Shown here one piece after another: positions 1-12,057 of a stretch of 64,000 nt of DNA (within the stretch, counting starts at the first letter, position 1; each line of letters begins with the position of its first letter). The stretch covers positions 143,703-207,702 of the forward strand of contig QNGE01000934.1 in the NCBI GenBank assembly GCA_008508345.1, in the 5' to 3' direction. The notes beneath the pieces are model-generated. The model worked only from the letters and a program-made list of their open reading frames with translations. It had not been told where the DNA came from and did no database searches. This DNA is from Paragonimus westermani. Its lineage: Eukaryota > Platyhelminthes > Trematoda > Plagiorchiida > Troglotrematidae. Both the position numbers and the translations under genes were made by a program.

Positions 1-1
1 C

Positions 2-175
2 AGCAGTAAATTCATCAAGGAGTCAGAGAAAAATGGTGAAATAAACTTTTTGGATGTTCGTATAGTAAGAAGGGAAGATGGCTCAATCCGACGAACTGTG
101 TACAGAAACCAGACATGGAACGGCCAGTACATTCACGTAACTGATAACAAACATGTCGTCCTTAACCTATATTGA
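2..175 (+). pseudogene. Penelope-like element reverse transcriptase fragment
   Basis: Reading from base 2, the plus strand gives a 57-codon open stretch to a TGA at 173-175. It contains NGEINFLDVRIVRREDGS followed by RRTVYRNQTWNGQYIH. This lines up with the same part of the fuller PLE near 48 kb (NNSLSFLDILITRRQDGS, then RSVHRKATWSGQYL), which is the palm segment just after the catalytic YVDD motif. It is cut by the window edge on its 5' side and ends in a stop soon after the match fades, so it is a truncated, probably dead copy. Its sequence is clearly different from the 48 kb copy, so it belongs to another or older PLE lineage. Its strand is opposite to the GIY-YIG remnant at 900-1240. Confidence 0.85.
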
Positions 176-899
176 CCGTTTATCTGACTCACATTAGTCA
201 CTGTTTTCATATTTATTGTGTTGTAATTAGCTTGATGATCAAACACAGAATACAAGTCTTGTTCGCTACTCTGTCGTTCTCATGACTTCAATGGGTATTT
301 TCGACCAAATTATTGGACTATTGACAGAATGAGATCAACGTGACAACAACTCAGCGGGTCAAACAATAGAGGCCTTATCCCACGTCTGTCATTCATATCC
401 ATATTTAAAATTTTCCTCCCACAGCTGTGATATACGGAAACCCTGAGCTGTTTCACTGAGTTGGTTCATTTCAAAATTTGGACAACTTTGTATTTCAAAC
501 GACAAGTGTTCCGGTGCTTAAAGCGCTTAAGACATTCTCTCCCTTAGTGTACAACCACATTGAGCGCGAGTCCCGGATTAACATAACCATGAGACGGGAT
601 TTATAAGCAACGCATCTGACTCAAGCCTAATCAAGAGAAAGAAACAGTTCCTTGGGTTAGTCACAAATATCTGAAATCCCTGAGTATGTGAGCTAAACGA
701 TGGGAAAACTGCGAATGAATTTTAAAAACTATTCTGAAGTGGCTGTAATCAAACAGAACGGTAAAATGTGCAACGTTGTTATTACGAGACTCAGTCTATT
801 CTCATTAGTCGACCAGATGAAACGTTTGATTCCGCTGGTTTAGGGCACGGTAACAGTCGGGGTTGGATCAACGGTTTCAATGCCACGGTAACGAACTTG

Positions 900-1240
900 A
901 TTGCGTCGGCCAATGCGTGAAACTGTATTAGCAACGCCTCGGGAAAGGTCAGCAGTTTGGATCTATGATGGCGTAACAGGAAGACGAATGAAGTGACGGG
1001 GTCAGCCACATGACCGTAACATTTATCTGTTGCACGATCGAAAAAACTGGATTTTTCGGGTGTTGGTATATTGACTCAAGTTGTCATCATCTGTGCTAAC
1101 CATTAGGGAGTATGCTTTGTCTTCCTCTGTTGTAAGTGACGGTCTGTTCTATCAACGTATGAGTCACCGCAGCTGTAAGTAAACTGATAGATGACATGGG
1201 AGACAGATTCTGCCAGGAAGAGCGATCGGGGTAGTGCGGT
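900..1240 (-). pseudogene. Penelope-like element GIY-YIG endonuclease remnant
   Basis: Two minus-strand open stretches together match the C-terminal endonuclease end of the PLE at 48 kb. The upstream one (about 1234-1103) reads SVSHVIYQFTYSCGDSY then VDRTDRHLQQR, against SVSHVIYQFTCSCGDIY then IGRTDRCLRQR. The downstream one (about 1009-920) reads ADPVTSFVFLLRH then SKLLTFPEALLI, against VDPANSFQVLLRN then PKLLAFSEAMLI. The second half of the GIY-YIG signature is changed from YIG to YVD and an in-frame stop lies between the pieces, so the nuclease is inactive. The conserved glutamate in the PEALL segment is still visible. It is an old, 5'-truncated insertion. Confidence 0.85.
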
Positions 1241-1299
1241 TTTATTTTGCGAATGAAAAGTAACAAGCGTCATCACGCAGCAGAACACTTGCAATCAAT

Positions 1300-3730
1300 C
1301 GTGGATTTCATTTTTTGAGTTTCATGGGTAGTATTTTGATCTTCTGTGTAAAGAAGGTTGATAAAAGCTTCCTTCTTCGACGCCAAGAAACCCAAGGCAT
1401 TTAGTTCTCCGCCGCGTACCATTTAAATTCATCATAAGGGGATATTTCATTGTTTGATTCGTAAACAAGTAGCGTTGAGCTATCTTGCCTTAACGTTTAT
1501 TGTATACTATAATAAATCCACTTCCCCCATGATAAGTATATCATGATTAACTGATCACTGCAATAGTCCCAGGAATTATTGACCACTTACATCAACTTTA
1601 AGGTTGAACTTGTATTGTCTGATTAGAAATGATACCGTGAAGTTTCTCAAGGAATGTTAAATCGTCTTCACTACATATACTGTTACCAAAGTGATTCCGC
1701 AAAATTTTCCAAAAGGTTGATAAGGACTTTTGAATTTGTCCTTCATAAACCTGCACAGTTAGCTCTTCAGTGTAGATCCAGACTTTGCCCGATAGAGCAT
1801 TCATTGGTTGAAACGCGCACCTGTCTGAGCTTATCGGTCCACTTAAACGAATAATTCTTCCATATATCTTGTTGAAGTTAGACAATGGTCCACCGTAATG
1901 AAGGTGACACGTCTTCAGATTGATAAGGAGATTTCTGTAGAAACAAGCTACTGTACGCCTAGGCCCTCATCTTAACTTACAGTCCTCTTGTATAGTGCGT
2001 TAACTAACGTCGGTCGAGTTCCATGAAAACGCGAAGCCATCTGCTGGACAGAAACCCCAGCCACCGGTTTACATGTTTGCGTCCTTTGGATGGCGTATTT
2101 TTGAGATAAGTCTAAAACGTCCATCGACGTCAGTTTTTCACAAAACTAGGCAAATTATCTACTTGCCGGTAACTAATACAAGATGAGGTTTACAACGAAA
2201 GACAGGAAGCGGTGGCTCAAAAGTTCAGACTGACAAACACTCGAGAAAAGACCAACAATAGCGATATTTGTGTCATCGTCGAAGAATGCTACTTTTGACT
2301 GTGCATAGGAACATACAGCTTTAGCAGGGAGAGGCCGAAAAAAATTGCAAGATTGTTTCCCGGTTGCCGTAAAAAGTTGCAGAAAATTCCCTGTCACCGT
2401 TGACCCTGTGTCCTGCGTGGATAAAAGTGCAATAAACTTTACGATGGCCAGCGATTAACATTTAAGCATCATGCGCACTAATTTTGTTTGCTAGGCAGTT
2501 TAAATCGCACTGCGCGTTACAAGTTGACGGTCTGTTTTATTTAACATGTGCGTTTATATAAACACAAACGTGCGACAGCTACAGGATGTTTCCTCACTGT
2601 TGAGGAGGTGAATAACGTCTTTTTTCGTTGTACTATACATAGGTCTACTACAACACGGGATCTGGGTACGGGGTTGCTAAGTGCGTGGTTGTCACTGCTG
2701 ATTGCTGGTTGAATAGTCTGCTTACAGCGTATTTCCAGCTATGCCCAAGTTAAGCGGCAGGAGGTCCAAACTTTTAAGCACTGGTCTCTTAATACGTTCT
2801 CATTTGGTCTCTCTTATATTGTATGGAACAAAGTGTTCTGAAAAGCAGATTTTGCCCTGCTCATCAGCTTCCCTCAGATTCAGATATTTCTGTCCTACCA
2901 TTTTGTCAATCAATGATTAGCTTACCTGGAAACGGGAAAGTTCTATTGAATAATTTCTCCATTTGGCTTAAGATTGAGGTAGCCTTGATCAACCAGCATA
3001 AATAACACGTGAATCACTTGAGCCACAAAAACTCCTTGCAACTCGTCACTACAGTGCTTGTGCAACGATGTCCATATGGGCCTTCCACGTTGTGAACCAT
3101 AATTCTGCTGCGTGGATATCTCTCAGAGGCGAACTACTCGTTGCAATCACATCTACTTGCAAAAATCAAATAGTCAGAATTCGAACCCCACACTATATAT
3201 GCAAAAAAGTAGTAATGACTCTAGTTTAGTCACTAGGATCGGAAAAAGACCAATCATCAACTTGTTCATGGAGCAGGTCGTTAATAAAACGGGCGTTACG
3301 TCACCTGAAAACAACAGCTGGTCACGAATATCTAAACCGTCCTTGACACTGATTTATTCAAAAAGACCTCTGAATTACACGTAGTCTATTGTTGCCTGAT
3401 TGATTCATACAAACTGTACAGACAAACGCCCCAATCGCTGATGTGAGAAATTGCATATTTACAGTGAGCCAAAGTGAAGCATACAGTTTGTTGGTGTCAG
3501 GCCATAAACATTCGTGCGTAATCTTATATTGTCAAAAGCAACGTCTACAAATGAAGTGCGGGGAATCAACAAACGAGTAAAGCGTGAAGGGTAGCGGTTG
3601 AACTAAGACAACAAGTTGAATTGTGTCAGTGTCGCTCAGCAAACTGGTGATAATTTATAGTCGTAGGACCGTTGATAGCAATTCACAGGTCAGTTATTGT
3701 ATCTTTTCTGGGAGCGATCCACCAATCTGA
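1300..3730. other. Intergenic sequence, no gene recognised
   Basis: Open frames up to 95 codons occur (for example 1885-1598 on the minus strand), but none has a recognisable domain, splice-site support or composition different from the surroundings. I see no tRNA, no long repeat and no clear promoter. It may contain further decayed PLE sequence next to the 900-1240 remnant, but I cannot align it by eye. Confidence 0.4.
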
Positions 3731-3737
3731 AAGTCAC

Positions 3738-3975
3738 ACACAAGCACACCTGATTGAATCGTGTCTAGTGTAATATAAATGGCGCACTGATCAACACGGT
3801 TGCCTCATGGAAGCTTAGCCTGACTTCTAGTCCCGACTATCGGTGACAGAAAAGTGTGCTACTGACGAGCTCTAAAAATAATGAAACTTGAATCCAATGT
3901 TTTGTTTTGAAGGGTAGAGACTAGCATGTTTGTGAGAATGCGACAGCTACAATCAGTTTTGAGCAGCTTTTGATG
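3738..3975 (+). mobile_element. SINE copy 1, tRNA-like head and hammerhead-like core
   Basis: One of five diverged copies in the window of a short dispersed repeat. The head contains the tRNA A-box-like segment ATGGCGCACTGATCAACACG, matching TGGCGCAGTGGTCAACACGG in the copy at 36.0 kb, followed by the shared word GTTGCCTCATG. About 75 bases on is a hammerhead-like core: CTGACGA at 3862-3868, GAAAC at 3883-3887 and ATC at 3892-3894. The tail (GAAGGGTAGAGACTAGCATG) also matches the 36.1 kb copy. The layout (pol III-type head plus type I hammerhead) resembles Sm-alpha SINEs of schistosomes; this relation is inferred from layout, not from a search. Stem II here is poorly paired, so the ribozyme is probably inactive. 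Confidence 0.75.
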
Positions 3976-5784
3976 TTTATAAAAACTGAAATCCCCCACT
4001 ACTTTTCAGTGAACTTAGGTGTTTCACTTAAACAAGAAGCAGTGAAAACCCCGTTAGCAGCATTGGAAAGCGACATGTTTTTCTCTTTCAAATGTTTCAT
4101 CATTTCCCGCAAAGCAATTTTTTGACTGGCACTTCCGGTTGAGTGAGACAAGTTACGTGGTGAGCACCTCTGTTGTCTGGTTGATTAATGACAGAGGTTT
4201 AGATCGTGGCTATTTAGAAGAAAGCATTAATCACCAGATTTGAATACGAATATACGAATATATTTTTGAAGCTTGACAGATAAAAATTAACATGAAGAAA
4301 AAGTCGTTAATACGTGGGTTGTTTTTAATTAATGAGCCAAACTTCTTCATTAAAAACCAACAATCGCTGATCACCAAAACCACACCGCTAGACAAGGCTC
4401 TTCTACACGACAGACTTAGGGGGTTCTGAAAAGCCGACTGAAGTTTTCCAGAAATCGACTGCCAGTTGGGAGGTCAAAATTTCACTGTGTAAAACACCAT
4501 CTATAATCCAGTAACGAAGTGTTTGGTCTCACTCGAGTGGTCCACAATTCACTGTGATCGACCAAACGTCTGTGATCGCACCTGCATCACAATTTTTAAA
4601 AACACCCGTTGAAAGTCCCTTCTAGTAGTCAACGTGAACTGGTTGACTGCAGTTGTGATAACTGATTTTCTGTGGCCAATTTTCCCGGATAACATGGCTT
4701 CTTGGAGATGTAACCTGACTAGCTTGTATGCTAAGCTGTGTTTTTGCGTCATGTTTCACTGAATTTCCACCCATATTATAATGCCATAGGTTGCCTCAGT
4801 TTTCTTCACTCATGATTCTTTAAATAGTTCTGTCCACTGTATGCTATCTTTTGCGGCCTAAGTATGCCAACTTGTTTAACTACAAGGCTGATCAAATTCA
4901 TTTTGTGTCTGTTTCGACGGCATGTAGCGTAGGCGTCCCAGAGAACATGCGTGCAAGGAACTTGAGAAGCAGTGAGTCAACCAGCATCTCTAGAGACGTG
5001 TTCAGCAGTCAGAGCCAAGTTAATGATGAGCACAACAACACCCTCCAAGCAGACTTTAAAGTACAAGCCTTTTGTGAGCGACAAACATCAGTACTAGGTC
5101 GTTGTGAACCAGTAAAGATAACTACACACCTACCCAAGCGTTCAATTAGTTTGTAAGGGTGAACCTTAAATTACTGTCTGCAAGCCGTTGCTGATGACAC
5201 ATCACAGAGTGCGCTACACGAAAGTCCCCTCTCACCATGATGAGTGCAGGTTCTGATATTAGACGCCAATAGCCACCTGAACTTCGGTTCGTAACTCATG
5301 TGCTCCAAGTGTCTACATCCTCAACGTCTGGGAGATTTCCCAGATAGTTAAGAAAGTTGAACAGTTCCAACATTTACAGGATCGTATGAGGTGGTGTGCA
5401 GCGCGAGAACCGACTAGCGCTAAGTGTATGGCCACCAAGGTGTTAAAAATGATGAGCAACTGGAAACTCTCAGCTGCAACTGATCATTCTGTTCACGAGG
5501 TCCAGAAATTTCCTTGACCATGAGAAATCGTTCTGAATGCTAATGGATATGTGGATATGAGACTTACCACCCAACAACCTGAATGTTACTGGAGCGTAGT
5601 TCAGATGATTTGATTAAACATGTCCCTTACCATTTATCAGTAAGCTGAGTGCCGTTTGACACAGTTCATGCTTTGTGTGTTTTCAAGTTGAACAGAAGAC
5701 CCAGTAGTGTGGTCCCGAATTGGGGTTTCTACTACCGTTAGTCTGTTACTGGTTGAGACAGTGAACAATCTGTGTAACGCCCAC

Positions 5785-6030
5785 AGACGAATGCGGCGTA
5801 CGTTTGTATATAGCAATGCAGTGACGCCTAACGTGAAGTCAACAGCGCTGTGATCAACGCGATTATTTCGGGAATGCGTGTCTGCAATGCAAATCCATGC
5901 TGTGGCCAGGGTATGCATTAATGACGAGCTTTGATCAGATTGAAACGTGGATCAGTTGCTCCTGTTTGAAAAGAAAGGGCTGAACATTCTAAAGAAACAC
6001 TATGGCTGGAGTCACTTTTATGATTTTCAG
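5785..6030 (+). mobile_element. SINE copy 2, tRNA-like head and decayed hammerhead
   Basis: The segment from about 5800 aligns with the 35.96-36.2 kb copy through the leader (GCCTAACGTGAAGTCAA), the A-box-like part (GCGCTGTGATCAACGCG), the hammerhead region and the tail. The core is changed: ATGACGA at 5931-5937 replaces CTGANGA, GAAAC is at 5942-5946 and ATC at 5951-5953, with GATCAGTTGCTCC matching GTCAGGTGCTTC. The tail AAAGGGCTGAACATTCTAAAG matches the tail of the 36.1 kb copy. An 88-codon open frame starting at 5947 lies across this tail and beyond; since its start is SINE sequence I do not consider it a gene. Confidence 0.7.
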
Positions 6031-6039
6031 TTCATAAAA

Positions 6040-9000
6040 TACATACAGCCAATCATCTACTTTCTGGCTGCAGTAGGAGCCGATCACTTAGTAAAACAAC
6101 AGGAAATTTGGCATGATTTGGGACAACGCCAACGCCATTTTTCACAGGGAGGCAGTAGCAAATTAATAGAGGAAGGTTGGCACCTTCCAACTCTGAGCAA
6201 AAGACGGAATTAGGAATTCAGATGCGGAAGCTACCAACACGTTGGCTGGAAATAGTTAATCGTACATGGCTATCACCCAAGGTTTTTCTGATGTACTGAA
6301 GGAAAACACTCAAAAATACCCCGTTGTCGATGACAGGAAAAGAACCAAGTTATAGAAGTTTCTGCCATATCGTCAGTTTATATGAAGTCGATATTGTAAG
6401 TCAGTTAAAAGGGATGTACAACTGTGTTACCTGGTCTACAGCAGGATTCTCAATTACCTAAGTGTAAATAATTTACAACGAGGTTCATATGTAACAGTGG
6501 GTTCGAGGATGATTCATCGGATTACCGATCATTCATTTTGCCTTCAATAGTTTTCAGATTGAAGAGAGCTTTCCGGGTGATTCCCGCGATATACACTTAG
6601 CTGAACGTTAGATTTTCAACGAAGCGTTGTGTAGGTTTCATAGAATACACTTATATGCATCGAATTTACTATGACCGCGCGGATGTTTGACCGATGGCGG
6701 TTAGTGAATAATGGTTCATTTATGCAGTCAATCTAGGCTGCCTTGGTGAGTTAAACAGCGAACAACTATTTGCCTTCCTCAGAAACGCAACGTTTATGAT
6801 GGCTTAAGAAATATCCCGACTGACAACTAAATATATATGAAGAGTCATCAGAATGTTTCCTACCGAACAGGAATGCTCTGCATACGCGCAGCTCCGGTCA
6901 AAACTCCCTCATTACATTTATTTCTCAAATTCTTTATCGAATAGCCACAGTAGACTCAAATGGACAAAATAAAATATGGCAAGATATAAAAAGTCAGTTG
7001 GACCACCTGTTCAATGCCAGTCAATAGCCACTCACTATTCAACGTGACAAACTGTAAAACTAAGCATATTTAACATCGCAGCTATGTCGACAATCGTATG
7101 TACGGTCATACACTGCTGGTCGCTGTATACCACAATCACCCCCACAGCACTGGTTAACAGTTAGTTAGTTTGGCCCATAACTTATTTGGCATGGACAACG
7201 AGCACAAGGTAAGACCAATTATTCCAGCAGAATCTGATAAGGTCCTCAACGTGGTGGGCTTTGTGAATTTCCAATTCATCTGTACGTCCTCGGCTAAAAG
7301 TAAACATGGACAATTCTCACCCATGAATTAAAAAGACAAGGTGACGCTTGGATATAAATAAAGGGGGCTGCCCAAATTGTCATGGAGCCAATAATCTTTT
7401 TAAATTCAGAAAACTTGACAGCATTAAACTAATCCTTAATTATCCGCGCGCATCTAAATAGATACATATTTCACTTATACACAAACCTACTCACCTAGTA
7501 GACCACAGTTCAGCGATCATCCCTTTAAGCTTGCTGCTCAGCCAGATAGATTACTGTGGATTCATATTTTCTCAGTCAGGTTCTGCACACTCTGATACGC
7601 ATTTCCCAACCCAACGAGCATAGAGAACTGCTACAGTAATCAAGCTTTTACTTCATTACCGTGAACACATGGGCCAAAATGAGAAGGATATCTTTTGAGT
7701 AACTACCTAGTCAGACTTCTTAAAGAAAATGTGTTCTTATCTGCATGCATTCCTGATGTGTCGCCAAAGTCCACGTGTAAGTATTTTCGCCATTATTCTC
7801 TATTTGCCCTTCGACTATGTCAGTAGGTTTCTTCAGTGCATCTGCACGCTGCAAACTGGTAATATTCTTCTTAATACCCTTTCCATATTTACTTCATATC
7901 TCGTTGCTCTTTATCGCGTTTTTTTCAAGTGATACTAAGAACCGAAGGTGTGTGCACGATAGTTCTTTTTTCGTTGACCACTTAATTTTGAATTGACGGA
8001 AAAGCTTAGGAAACCTGAGAAAATTTGATGAGAATACTTTGCACATTGCGATTTTACAAACCAACTATGAATCCTGTTGTATACGAATGAATCACATACG
8101 CTGTCGAACAGGAAACCTTTGAAGTTTCGATTACATGCCTGCCATTCTGTCCATCAATATGCCATGGGGCTTAACCCCGTAGGCAAGCATTCTTCATCCT
8201 CAAAGAGCTGAGTGCTACTATTGTACTCATCAAATTCATCCACCGACAACTGTTGAAATTATCGAATAAAATTATTTTAACTGCCCAATAATAACAATCA
8301 TGACTAGGATAGATTGCGACGATTGTCTACCAACAAGAAAACCTGTTGGGCAACAGATAGCCAAAGACAGCGAAGCTACTGTGGGCAATAAACCTGTCCC
8401 ATCGCCTCTCCAGTTCTGTAAGTATGGTTGCGTATGACTCGTCCACACATCGTTACTGCAGCTGGACAGAATATCCTTCAGATGGTCAGTCGGCCACGAC
8501 TACGACCAAGAAGACAAAATGATAACACTAAGGAAACCGTTTGGATTTCACCTTAAGGAGTCTGCGCTCACTTGACGTATCACGTTGAGATTGTTCAAGA
8601 GAGATTATTACGACATCTGAATTTGGTGTGGTTGATCATGAGGTCTACTGGAAAGAAGCCGCACTTTTTCATGTTAACTGTCTTTTTGTTGAGGACAATT
8701 TCTTAAGCTTATTTCAGTGTTCAGCAACGAATGTTCACGGTAGCCATTTAGTTTGTCGAAATGTAATGTTTTTCGAGGCTTTATTGTTAACGTTTGTACT
8801 CAGTAATGTAAATTTTTATGATACCCCAATAATATACGTAGGACACTACTCAAAGTTAATCGCAGCTGAGCTCTCGTTTAAGGTGATACCTAGTGCAAAT
8901 CATTGCACTGACGGGTTTTGAACAACGGCCACGCCCCAATGACTGAAATTTCATATGTACACACACCACTAATCGCTTGTGACTAATGCTCAGACTTCCC

Positions 9001-9990
9001 GATAGTCTCGAGAATAGATGCAACAACTACCGTCTTGACCCCACTTGGTGACACCACATACAGAAATCACAAAACTCACTAAACTGGCTTAGCAACATTT
9101 TGATCGGTGATGGGCAATATGCAGTTCTGTTTCATACACTTTTACAAGCAAACACCAGGGTCCAAAACGTCTACCTAATAAGTGACAAATTAGATGGCAA
9201 TATTTAAAAAAAGTACAGGCTCCGAGGTCTGCTTCTGTTAGAACTGGTTTACACTGGATAGCGCTTATCCGGTATCGTGGCAACCTCCACTGTGCCTGCA
9301 CTAATTTACACCCATGTTCCTTCTTCAAACTTTCTAAAGCCATTTTTCTAGCTGTTTGTGAATATTTTACACAAAACTTATGACTTGTTTTGATAAATTA
9401 ATCGGAAGACCAACGCTCATTTACAAATCTTCGCATTTGTATTAGACTCAACGATGTCCTCTATTCAATGCAGATGGTCAAGCTTGTTGAAGAGACTCAG
9501 CAGATATTGAACTGTTTTATCCATAGCGTGATAAACATTACTCTCCGAATGTCGCTGCTAACATACGATTGTTTACAAGGGTGTTACCACCACACGGTAG
9601 ACGACTATTTACTACACATCCTATTGTTTTAATAGTCTCTCCTGGGGCTTGAAGAAAAATACCATTAAGAGTTTTCTGCTGTCAAGCCCACGATTCAGAA
9701 GATAGGTCTAAAATCCGCTTTGAATAGCTGTACAAAAATAAGTTTATTATAGGTGCTGGAGAACTTGGACTTGGAACGTACGTTTAATGTTACAGAATAT
9801 TTTGTTACTTTAAGGATACCAAATGTTTTCCGGGCTATTTCTGCGACGTATGAAATCTGACATCGGTGTGCATATAGATAATTTTTGTATTCCGACGAAA
9901 CATAAGGCAATATTGCCTCATATAAATGAATTCATTGTCCTTCCAACAAACGTAACAGACAGCCATACGGGGTGATTCCTGCATTAAATT
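6040..9990. other. Intergenic sequence, no gene recognised
   Basis: Open frames reach about 97 codons (8628-8921, plus). None carries a motif I recognise or flanking splice signals I trust. The 7729-7932 plus-strand frame is hydrophobic, but short hydrophobic frames are common in AT-rich DNA. No RNA gene or repeat was found. Confidence 0.35.
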
Positions 9991-10196
9991 TTTCAAGCGT
10001 GCGTTCAAAATGTGCCAGATTAATTGACTAGCCGAACGATATGCTGACGACATGTAGGTGCCATTTATTTTGGACGGAGTATCAAACATTTTCATAGCGA
10101 ATTGAACACGACCTGAAAAGAGAAGCGTGCAGTATTTACCTCTCCAGGGAGAACCCACCTAAAGTGATATTCAAAAGACTTGACAAAGTTTGAACA

Positions 10197-10202
10197 TTTA
10201 TT
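10197..10202 (-). terminator. AATAAA polyadenylation signal of peptide gene A
   Basis: On the minus strand AATAAA lies 34 bases after the TAA stop (10239-10237) of the second exon of peptide gene A. A canonical hexamer this close behind the stop implies a very short 3' UTR and supports the chosen terminal exon. Confidence 0.7.
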
Positions 10203-10236
10203 AGGTCACCGTGACAAACATTGGGCTCTCTTAGGT

Positions 10237-10515
10237 TTATTGTTTGTACAATTTGTTCACTGCTGTGGATTCTTCCTCAGTCGACTGCGGTGAAACATCG
10301 GAGCTCTTGCGAAACATGATTGGATCGAAATGTGGTTGTTTGCGAAAAACGAGTGAATCAAAATTGGATCTTCTCCGGTTCAGTGTTGAATAAGCATGAG
10401 AACGCTTATCGGAAATTGTGAACCGGAATGGTGAAGCTGGTGGATCTCCATAGGCATACCATAGATGTATCGGATAGTAACTGGAATCCATCTGTTCGTA
10501 TTTGATTGGAACCAA
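10237..10515 (-). CDS. Peptide gene A, exon 2: secreted neuropeptide-like precursor
   Basis: Second and last exon of a 118-residue precursor (residues 27-118). It begins after a good acceptor (TTTTCCAG, AG at 10517-10516) at a phase-0 boundary and ends at TAA. In order: a block with YEQMD (32-36), SYYP (38-41) and HLWYA (43-47) ending in DPP; KR at 63-64; the stretch SHAYSTLN; RRR at 73-75; SNFDSLVF; RK at 84-85; QPHFDPIMF; RK at 95-96; then an acidic tail. Processing at the basic sites would release two related FDxxxF peptides, one able to form N-terminal pyroglutamate. There is no glycine before the basic sites, so C-terminal amidation is not predicted. The exon is the paralogue of 44729-44917. 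The open frame runs further upstream to 10698, but that part is intron. The receptor and exact family are unknown. Confidence 0.85.
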   Translation of the reverse strand: MVPIKYEQMDSSYYPIHLWYAYGDPPASPFRFTISDKRSHAYSTLNRRRSNFDSLVFRKQPHFDPIMFRKSSDVSPQSTEEESTAVNKLYKQ

Positions 10516-11299
10516 CTGGAAAATTGAAACGATTACCATAATTGCATGGTCGAGGTTTTTTTTGTCAGGGTATCTCAGTGGGTTATTGTACGCCAAAACA
10601 ATCTGATTAAAATAACTGTGCATTGAGTATATGTAAACCAGCACAACGAAAAAACCGGAAATAAATAACATAAATAAATAACCGGAAATAAATAACATAA
10701 ATAAATAACATAAACTTCTACAAATACGTCACAGAAATTGTAACTAAAACAATTGTTCTCAAGGAAATTCAAAAGTGAAGAGCTTTGACTTATTACTTAA
10801 TAAAACAAATATCGTCGGTATGGCTTTGAACAGAATGCGTTATATGTGGAACATAATGATTATTACTATCTGATTCAGTTATTTCTGTGCGCCTGTATTT
10901 GTTTGTATACAAGTATATTGCACAAATCCATCAACATTACAAACAAGTTCACTCATCACGCAACAGACAGTTCTTCGCTTATCATTAATTGTTTCTGTAT
11001 CTAAACCACATACTCTCACATACGACCTGATCACAATATTGTAATCTTCCAAATAGTGCCCAAAAATATTTTTAAAATTTGCTCCGTTGGCTTCGATCAT
11101 AATCAACATTATAAATGCTTACGAATAATATGCTTGCATGACAAATACATAAGGCGCGGAAGGAGCGTTTTTAGGATGTGTTTTAAAGTGAAAATGAGTT
11201 AGCGGCATGCAAAGTGGTCCACCTAACTGATGTGAAAACTCACAAATTAAACCAATCTGACTGTTCGTTAGCCATTATATTTAATAAAAGGGAGCTTAC
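10516..11299 (-). other. Phase-0 intron of peptide gene A (784 bp)
   Basis: The donor is GTAAGC (11299-11294) directly after the GAC codon for Asp26; the acceptor is TTTTCCAG ending at 10516. Both splice sites are canonical and the frame is kept. The paralogous gene B has a phase-0 intron of 747 bp at the equivalent place, also after an Asp codon with donor GTAAGT. A 76-codon minus-strand open frame inside it (11109-10879) has no support as a gene. Confidence 0.8.
10654..10707. repeat. Perfect 27-bp tandem duplication inside the gene A intron
   Basis: Two identical 27-base units lie back to back (10654-10680 and 10681-10707), each starting ACCGGAAATAAATAACATAA on the plus strand, followed by a short partial continuation. 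It is about 140 bases from the 3' splice site. It inflates the apparent open frame upstream of exon 2 (duplicate LFISG-type residues) and is not coding. Confidence 0.9.
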
Positions 11300-11377
11300 G
11301 TCAGCCGCGTTAACTTCACCCAGACCGACAATCGTGTAGAACGCTAAGAGCATTGAGGAGAAAATTGAACCAATCAT
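11300..11377 (-). CDS. Peptide gene A, exon 1: signal peptide
   Basis: Codes for residues 1-26 of the precursor, starting at the ATG at 11377. It is a typical secretory signal: MIGSIFSSMLLAFY, then TIVGLG, with a likely signal-peptidase site after VNA (residue 24). It ends with GAC and the donor GTAAGC. Two in-frame upstream ATGs (11428 and 11479) would add an un-signal-like N-terminal tail; they are disfavoured because a TATAAAA box overlaps the 11428 ATG and would start transcription downstream of it. The 26-residue length matches the 24-residue first exon of gene B. Confidence 0.82.
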
Positions 11378-11427
11378 TGCTGACTGCAACGATTTAAGTC
11401 TGCTGTCTACAACGACCGCGTCAGGCA

Positions 11428-11434
11428 TTTTATA
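11428..11434 (-). promoter_or_regulatory. TATAAAA box of peptide gene A
   Basis: TATAAAA on the minus strand lies about 50 bases before the ATG at 11377, so transcription would start near 11400 and give a very short 5' UTR. Its position helps choose the third in-frame ATG as the start. Gene B also has a TATA-type element near its start. Confidence 0.6.
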
Positions 11435-12057
11435 TTCTATTAAGTATGGTGGGCGTGTGAGCAAAACAGACGTGGCCATTCGATTGGAAGTACGCGATAG
11501 TTTGTATCTAAAAATGCGAGACGTTCGTGAAAAAACGATTTTTAATTACTCAAGGACATAGGAACTTTGTGATAAGTAGTATGTTGAAAATAAATGTTAA
11601 CTTGAAGTTCGCAGTACTGAGGATCACACTTTTACTCACCTTCAGTGCGTACTAACCTCAACGCAGTTTTCGGTTGAGCTGCCAGGCTTTTCAAACACCT
11701 TTCCCAGAACATTTGTTCTGTTTCGCCTTGAATATTTCACGTGAGTGACTTCCTTATCTTAGTTTGTATTCCACGTAGATTACTGGTTAGTTTATTCAAA
11801 AAGTGCAAGGCCAAGCGACTGGAGCATGTCTCAATGAAATGCGAATAGCAAACGACCATTAGGCCTTAGGTGAGTTCATCATTATACAGAAACAATATCC
11901 GCTTTGGTCTTAATACGAACAACGCTTAACAAATCTTGTCCACAAAGTTTGAACATGTTATTCGTTGAAGCGATGAAAAGATGAGAGCCGAAGTGGTGAA
12001 GCGGTAACAAGACTTAAACCACACAACATTATATATTTGACTGTGTCATGAAGGACG

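Noticed and set aside
5947..6213. 88-codon open frame
   Set aside because: Its first part is the tail of SINE copy 2, so it is not a protein gene.
10516..10698. Upstream part of the 153-codon minus-strand frame, with repeated LFISG residues
   Set aside because: It is intron: the residues come from a 27-bp tandem duplication, and the paralogue places the splice site at 10516/10515.
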